A program made the position numbers and the translations under genes. Below, in pieces: positions 14,201-17,618 of a stretch of 17,618 nucleotides of DNA (position 1 is the first letter of the stretch; every line of letters starts with the position of its first letter). The DNA lies in the NCBI GenBank assembly GCA_002351705.1, contig DEHC01000074.1, forward strand, positions 1 through 17,618, in the 5' to 3' direction. The notes under the pieces are model-generated. The model was not told where the DNA came from and did no database searches. It was given only the letters and a program-made list of their open reading frames with translations. Source of the stretch: Gammaproteobacteria bacterium UBA2810 (GTDB lineage Bacteria > Pseudomonadota > Gammaproteobacteria > Enterobacterales > Succinivibrionaceae).

Positions 14201-15880
14201 TTAATTCTTCTGCTTGGTCAATTTAAGCTGCAGCAGTGCGATAGCGCCGACAAGCAGGAAGATGAGGGTTGCGATGGCAGCTGCCAGACCGTAGTCATTG
14301 CCCTTTCCGCCTTCGAATGCGATTCGGTAGGTGAAGCTTACGAGCAAGTCGGTGTGACCGGCAGGAACCTCGGTTGTATCGATCATATCAGGACCGCCGT
14401 TGGTCAACAGCTGAATCAGAACGAAGTTGTTGAAGTTGAAGGCGAACGATGCAATCAGAAGCGGGGTAAGCGGCTTGATGAGCAGCGGGAACGTGATGTT
14501 CTTGAAGTTGGTCCACGGGCCGGCGCCGTCCATTGCGGATGCCTCATAGAGATCATCAGGTATGGACTTCAGAAGTCCCATGCAGAGGATCATCATATAA
14601 GGATATCCGAGCCATGCGTTGACGAGCAGGATCATTACCTTTGCGTAGGTAGGATTGGTGAACCAGTCAGGGCCGGGCCATCCTGCCTCGAACATCCAGC
14701 CGAACAGTCCCTTCATGACCACGTTGATTTCACCGAAGTTCTGGTTGAAGAGTCCCTTGAACACCAGGATGGAGATGAAGGAAGGTACGGCGTACGGCAG
14801 AACCAGGAGCATACGGTAAATGGAGCGGAATCTCAGGAACGGCCACTGTACGAGGCACGCGAGAACCATACCGATGGCGAGAGTTGATGCTACCGTGAAT
14901 GCGGCGAAGACAACCGTCCAGATGAAAATCTTGAGGAACGGGAATCTTACGCTCGGGTTGGAAAGGAACTTGGAGAAGTTGTCCCAGCCGATATAGACCT
15001 TGAAGCCCGGGGCTACCGGATCGCCGGTGAACTGTCCGTTGTCGTCAAGATACTGGTAGAAGCCGGTTTCCATGTTCGGCTTGAAAAGCTTGCCGGTCTC
15101 ATTGTCAAGAAGAAGATACTTGTCCTTGACAACGGTACCGTTCTTCATGTTGTGACCGTACTTCTCAAGAGTGAACTTGGGCTTCTCGGCGGAGAACCTC
15201 TGCATGGTGCTCATGCTCAGCTTCGGTCCGGCTGACGGAACAACCAGAGTGAGGCTGCGGAGGAACATTCTGTGTTCCATGAGCTCCTTCGGAGTAGCTA
15301 CGGTGCCGGGATTGAAATTCTGGGCATCCTGATCCGAAGGGATAGTGAATTCCTGAAGAGCGATTTCCTTGGTAGCCTTCTTCTTGGCCTCAGCAGAAGC
15401 GGAGTACTGCTTGTTGGTCATAAGATCGAGAGCAGCGGTCTTGTAGAACTTGTCCCCCTGGGAGAGGAAGAGGGAATACTTTCCGCCGGCCTCTTTAAGA
15501 AGCTTGAAATCGTAGTCACCGCCTTCAACCTTGTAGTTCTTCTGAAGGTGGTAGTTCATTGCGCTCTCTACAGTCATTACGTGATCGCCTGAGTAGTTCG
15601 TGAAGGCAATCCAGACAGTGTAGACAAGCGGGAAGATAATAAACGCAGTCATGCCTGCCACGCTCGGGAAAGCATAGCGGTGGGCATACAGACGCTTATT
15701 GGTAAAAATGACAACGCCGGCGCCAACCAGGATGATGTCAAGCAGAGGATAAGCAATATCTCCGTTCGCATACATCTTGATGTCGGCGTAAAGATTGACA
15801 ATCACGACAACAGCAACAATGAGCCATTTGACAATGCCCCACATGTGGCCGTCACCGGACTTCTTACGTGACTGATCCAT
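14201..15880 (-). CDS. malF: Maltose transporter permease MalF
   Basis: Inner-membrane permease subunit that holds maltose in the transport path. 559 residues against 514 in E. coli. Two membrane segments lie near 15-31 and 44-60, a third near 73-94, followed by the large periplasmic P2 domain (about 96-310) that in E. coli grips the binding protein. Conserved blocks include LVLPYAVPSFISILVFKGLF (359-378), LGYPYMMILCMGLLKSIPDD (424-443) and the MalK-docking EAA loop beginning YEASAMDGAGPWTNF (445-459). A small aromatic insert (WMFEAGWPGPDW, 395-406) enlarges the P3 loop. AAGG nine bases upstream supports the ATG at 15878-15880; a second in-frame ATG at codon 13 is less likely. Confidence 0.96.
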   Translation of the reverse strand: MDQSRKKSGDGHMWGIVKWLIVAVVVIVNLYADIKMYANGDIAYPLLDIILVGAGVVIFTNKRLYAHRYAFPSVAGMTAFIIFPLVYTVWIAFTNYSGDHVMTVESAMNYHLQKNYKVEGGDYDFKLLKEAGGKYSLFLSQGDKFYKTAALDLMTNKQYSASAEAKKKATKEIALQEFTIPSDQDAQNFNPGTVATPKELMEHRMFLRSLTLVVPSAGPKLSMSTMQRFSAEKPKFTLEKYGHNMKNGTVVKDKYLLLDNETGKLFKPNMETGFYQYLDDNGQFTGDPVAPGFKVYIGWDNFSKFLSNPSVRFPFLKIFIWTVVFAAFTVASTLAIGMVLACLVQWPFLRFRSIYRMLLVLPYAVPSFISILVFKGLFNQNFGEINVVMKGLFGWMFEAGWPGPDWFTNPTYAKVMILLVNAWLGYPYMMILCMGLLKSIPDDLYEASAMDGAGPWTNFKNITFPLLIKPLTPLLIASFAFNFNNFVLIQLLTNGGPDMIDTTEVPAGHTDLLVSFTYRIAFEGGKGNDYGLAAAIATLIFLLVGAIALLQLKLTKQKN

Positions 15881-15921
15881 TCCCCAAAACCTTGATTATG
15901 CCAAAACTTAAGACAAAATAA

Positions 15922-15943
15922 GGCTCCCGATGTTCTGGGAGCC
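15922..15943 (-). terminator. Attenuating terminator between malE and malF
   Basis: GGCTCCC (15922-15928) and GGGAGCC (15937-15943) form a perfect 7-bp stem with an 8-base loop. On the minus strand TTATTTTGT follows. The imperfect U-run fits partial termination, letting only part of the transcription pass from malE into malF. No separate promoter for malF was seen, so full termination is unlikely. Confidence 0.55.
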
Positions 15944-15948
15944 CCCTT

Positions 15949-15972
15949 AACTACGGGGATTACCCGTTAGTT
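15949..15972 (-). other. malE 3' stabilising hairpin
   Basis: AACTA and CGGG (15949-15957) pair with CCCG and TAGTT (15963-15972) with a single bulged T and a 5-base loop. It starts 12 bases after the malE stop, just before the terminator-like hairpin at 15922-15943, a position where hairpins protect malE mRNA from 3' decay in enteric bacteria. Confidence 0.4.
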
Positions 15973-15984
15973 CAAAACATTATA

Positions 15985-17169
15985 TTACTGAGCGATACGC
16001 TTTGCTGCGGTGTCGAGAGCCTCATCGATGGTCTGACGGCCGGTGGTAGCGTTCTTCAGAGCGGTCTGGAAGGAAGACCAGAATCTGCTCATCTCAGGTA
16101 CGGAAGGCATAGGATCGCCGCCCTGTGCGTTCTCCATGGTGGCAGCAACGCGTGCGTCCTTGCCTACCTGAGCCTGGAAGCTCTTGAGAGCAGCAGCGCC
16201 GAGTGCCTTGTCATCGTTAACATCCTTGAGGCCCTCATCGGTGAGGAGATAGTTCTCGAGGAAGTCAACAGCGAGGTCCTTGTTAGGAGAAGCTGCGTTG
16301 ATTACGAAGCCCTGTACGCCTACGAACGGTCTAGACCACTTGCCGTTGAGCTTAGGAAGCTTGTTGACGGAGAAGTCGATCTTGGCCTGATCGTAGTTGG
16401 ACCATGACCAGGGTCCGTTCAGGATGCATCCGAGCTTGCCCTTGGAGAAGTTTGCTTCCATAACACCGTAGTCAGCACCCTTGTCCATGTGCTTGTTCTG
16501 GATAAGGTCTACGAGGAACTTGACGCCGGCCTTTGCACCCTCATTGGCAACACCGGTGTCCTTGACATCATAGAAGCCGTCAGCAGACTTCTTGAATGCA
16601 TAGCCGCCGTTTGCGGAAATCAGAGCATAGCTGTAGTAAGGGGTGGTGTAGTCCCAGAACAGAGCACGTGCGCCCTGCTTCTGAAGGGTCTCATCGAGCT
16701 TGATGAAGTCTTCCCAGTTCTCAGGAGCCTGAGGAACGAGCTTCTTGTTGCAGATAAGGCCGATTGACTCTACGCTCATAGGATAGCCGTAGATCTTGCC
16801 GCCGATGGTCATTGCATCCCATGCAAAGCCTGCGAACTTGGCCTTCTCCTCAGCGCTGGGGGTAAGGGGAGCAAGAAGTCCTGCCTTAGCCCACTCGCCG
16901 TAACGGTCATGAGCCCAGAGGAAGATATCCGGGCCGTTGCCGGTAGCAGCGGTCTGCTGGAACTTAACCTCAACCTGGTCAGGATGAGCAACAGTTACCT
17001 TAACGCCGGTTTTCTTGGTGTATCTGTCACCAACCTTGGCAATTCCGTTGTAACCCTTATCGCCGTTAACCCAGACGGTCAGCTGGTTCTCTTCGATTGC
17101 AGCGTTGGCAAGAAAAGCGGTTCCAAGGGTAGCAATGCCTACCAGGGAAGCGATTAATTTTTTATTCAT
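15985..17169 (-). CDS. malE: Periplasmic maltose/maltodextrin-binding protein MalE
   Basis: Binds maltose and maltodextrins in the periplasm and presents them to MalF-MalG-MalK. A clear Sec signal peptide (MNKKLIASLVGIATLGTAFL, then ANA) is cut after about residue 23; there is no lipobox, so the protein is soluble. Mature matches to E. coli MalE include the start (IEENQLTVWVNGDKGYNG, 25-42), GPDIFLWAHDRYGEWAKAGL from residue 79, IGGKIYGYPMSVESIGLI near 122-139 and FSKGKLGCILNGPWSW near 243-258. Length 394 against 396. The ATG is preceded by AAGGAA (17177-17182) with a 7-base gap. First gene of malE-F-G-K, followed by two hairpins that probably raise its share of the transcript. Confidence 0.97.
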   Translation of the reverse strand: MNKKLIASLVGIATLGTAFLANAAIEENQLTVWVNGDKGYNGIAKVGDRYTKKTGVKVTVAHPDQVEVKFQQTAATGNGPDIFLWAHDRYGEWAKAGLLAPLTPSAEEKAKFAGFAWDAMTIGGKIYGYPMSVESIGLICNKKLVPQAPENWEDFIKLDETLQKQGARALFWDYTTPYYSYALISANGGYAFKKSADGFYDVKDTGVANEGAKAGVKFLVDLIQNKHMDKGADYGVMEANFSKGKLGCILNGPWSWSNYDQAKIDFSVNKLPKLNGKWSRPFVGVQGFVINAASPNKDLAVDFLENYLLTDEGLKDVNDDKALGAAALKSFQAQVGKDARVAATMENAQGGDPMPSVPEMSRFWSSFQTALKNATTGRQTIDEALDTAAKRIAQ

Positions 17170-17218
17170 GAGTAATTCCTTTTATACAAATACGCAAAAA
17201 AATAAGAACACTCGGCAT

Positions 17219-17242
17219 CGGGACCGGTCTGCTTCTGTCCCG
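17219..17242 (-). other. Hairpin in malE leader
   Basis: CGGGAC (17219-17224) and GTCCCG (17237-17242) are perfect inverted repeats with a 12-base loop. On the minus strand a run of seven Ts lies about 15 bases beyond, and the malE ATG 50 bases beyond. It could affect leader stability or elongation; the distance to the T-run makes it a poor terminator. Confidence 0.3.
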
Positions 17243-17391
17243 GTACAGCCATAGTCAACCACCGGAAATCGGGGATTGCAGCTGTTGCCGCAAACCGACT
17301 CTCTGCCGTGATATTCCATGCGCGTCAAGCGACTGAAATATTAACAGCAGTGCATGCAAATAAAAAATCCTTTCGTTTTTTTTCTTTCAAA

Positions 17392-17397
17392 ATTATG
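17392..17397 (-). promoter_or_regulatory. Possible mal operon -10 element
   Basis: The minus strand reads CATAAT (5 of 6 matches) in an AT-rich patch, with no acceptable -35 box, as at activator-dependent promoters. Transcription would begin near 17385 and give a leader of about 215 bases. No better -10/-35 pair was found between here and malE. Confidence 0.25.
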
Positions 17398-17474
17398 ACA
17401 AAACTATCAGAAACGCGGGTAAGCGGTGAAAAAAAGCGCCGGAAAGGCATTGTTTTCTGAAGAAAGGTGCGATC

Positions 17475-17484
17475 CGGGATGATG
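17475..17484 (+). promoter_or_regulatory. MalT-box-like sequence
   Basis: CGGGATGATG matches the MalT consensus GGGGA(T/G)GAGG at 8 of 10 positions, including the GGATGA core. It is about 90 bases upstream of the possible -10 element. Only one good copy was seen, whereas MalT promoters usually carry several, so chance is a real possibility. Confidence 0.25.
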
Positions 17485-17521
17485 CTTCCGGGAAGCGCAG
17501 GTGATGGCTAAAGAGGTGTAT

Positions 17522-17543
17522 TACCGTGACGGGAATCACGTAT
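17522..17543. promoter_or_regulatory. CRP-core-like palindrome upstream of malE
   Basis: GTGA (17526-17529) and TCAC (17536-17539), six bases apart, reproduce the symmetric core of a CRP site, extended to CGTGA/TCACG; the flanks fit poorly (about 12 of 22 consensus positions). Maltose operons are commonly CRP-dependent, which makes the place plausible. The remaining part of 17170-17618 shows no gene. Confidence 0.35.
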
Positions 17544-17618
17544 GAGACACTCACGCAGCGCACGGCAGGAAAAAAAGGAAAATGGCTCCCGGTACCCTCT
17601 GAGTTTTTCAAAGCCATG

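Noticed and set aside
17393..17617. Minus-strand frame running to the window end upstream of malE.
   Set aside because: Low-complexity translation of T-rich DNA; it covers the presumed mal regulatory region and resembles no protein I know.

Overview
The window carries Gammaproteobacterial housekeeping genes and a maltose transport operon. Every recognisable gene lies on the minus strand. The queA-tgt-yajC-secD-secF order, an NlpI-type lipoprotein and E. coli-like MalE/MalF/MalG/MalK point to a gammaproteobacterium. A gut or rumen anaerobe of the Succinivibrionaceae (Aeromonadales) type is my best guess, from overall protein character and the AAA-ATPase-like/PD-(D/E)XK gene. The genus is inference only.

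Layout from left to right. 1-198: iscS 3' flank with a terminator. 199-2320: iscS (group I cysteine desulfurase with a short C-terminus) preceded by nlpI. 2321-2528: a hairpin-rich spacer with the secF terminator. 2529-8105: queA-tgt-yajC-secD-secF, transcribed right to left with short gaps, so queuosine tRNA modification and the SecDF-YajC export accessory complex share an operon. 8106-9043: a spacer with a very AT-rich core that holds a palindrome, a CRP-like site, a good sigma70-type promoter on the plus strand and a compact two-hairpin transcript candidate. 9044-9472: an unrecognised six-cysteine protein. 9473-9953: a spacer with no convincing gene. 9954-11570: one AAA-ATPase-like/PD-(D/E)XK gene split by an in-frame TAA. 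11571-11721: malK terminator plus a possible leaderless promoter for the split gene. 11722-17169: malE-malF-malG-malK as one operon, with hairpins between malE and malF and between malG and malK. 17170-17618: a long mal leader/regulatory region.

MalE delivers maltose or maltodextrin to MalF-MalG, powered by MalK. Hairpins after malE and malG could grade transcript levels (binding protein > permease > ATPase). QueA and Tgt make queuosine tRNA; YajC-SecD-SecF assist SecYEG. The 8.1-11.7 kb segment is the accessory part: weaker coding density, AT-rich patches, one orphan and one broken gene.

Points most worth a second look are the CRP-like site/promoter/two-hairpin RNA at 8.5 kb, a MalG with an insertion of about 115 residues after its first membrane segment, and the interrupted AAA/PD-(D/E)XK gene whose nuclease motif also seems to have lost its lysine. 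I saw no CRISPR array, tRNA, rRNA, insertion sequence or replication origin.
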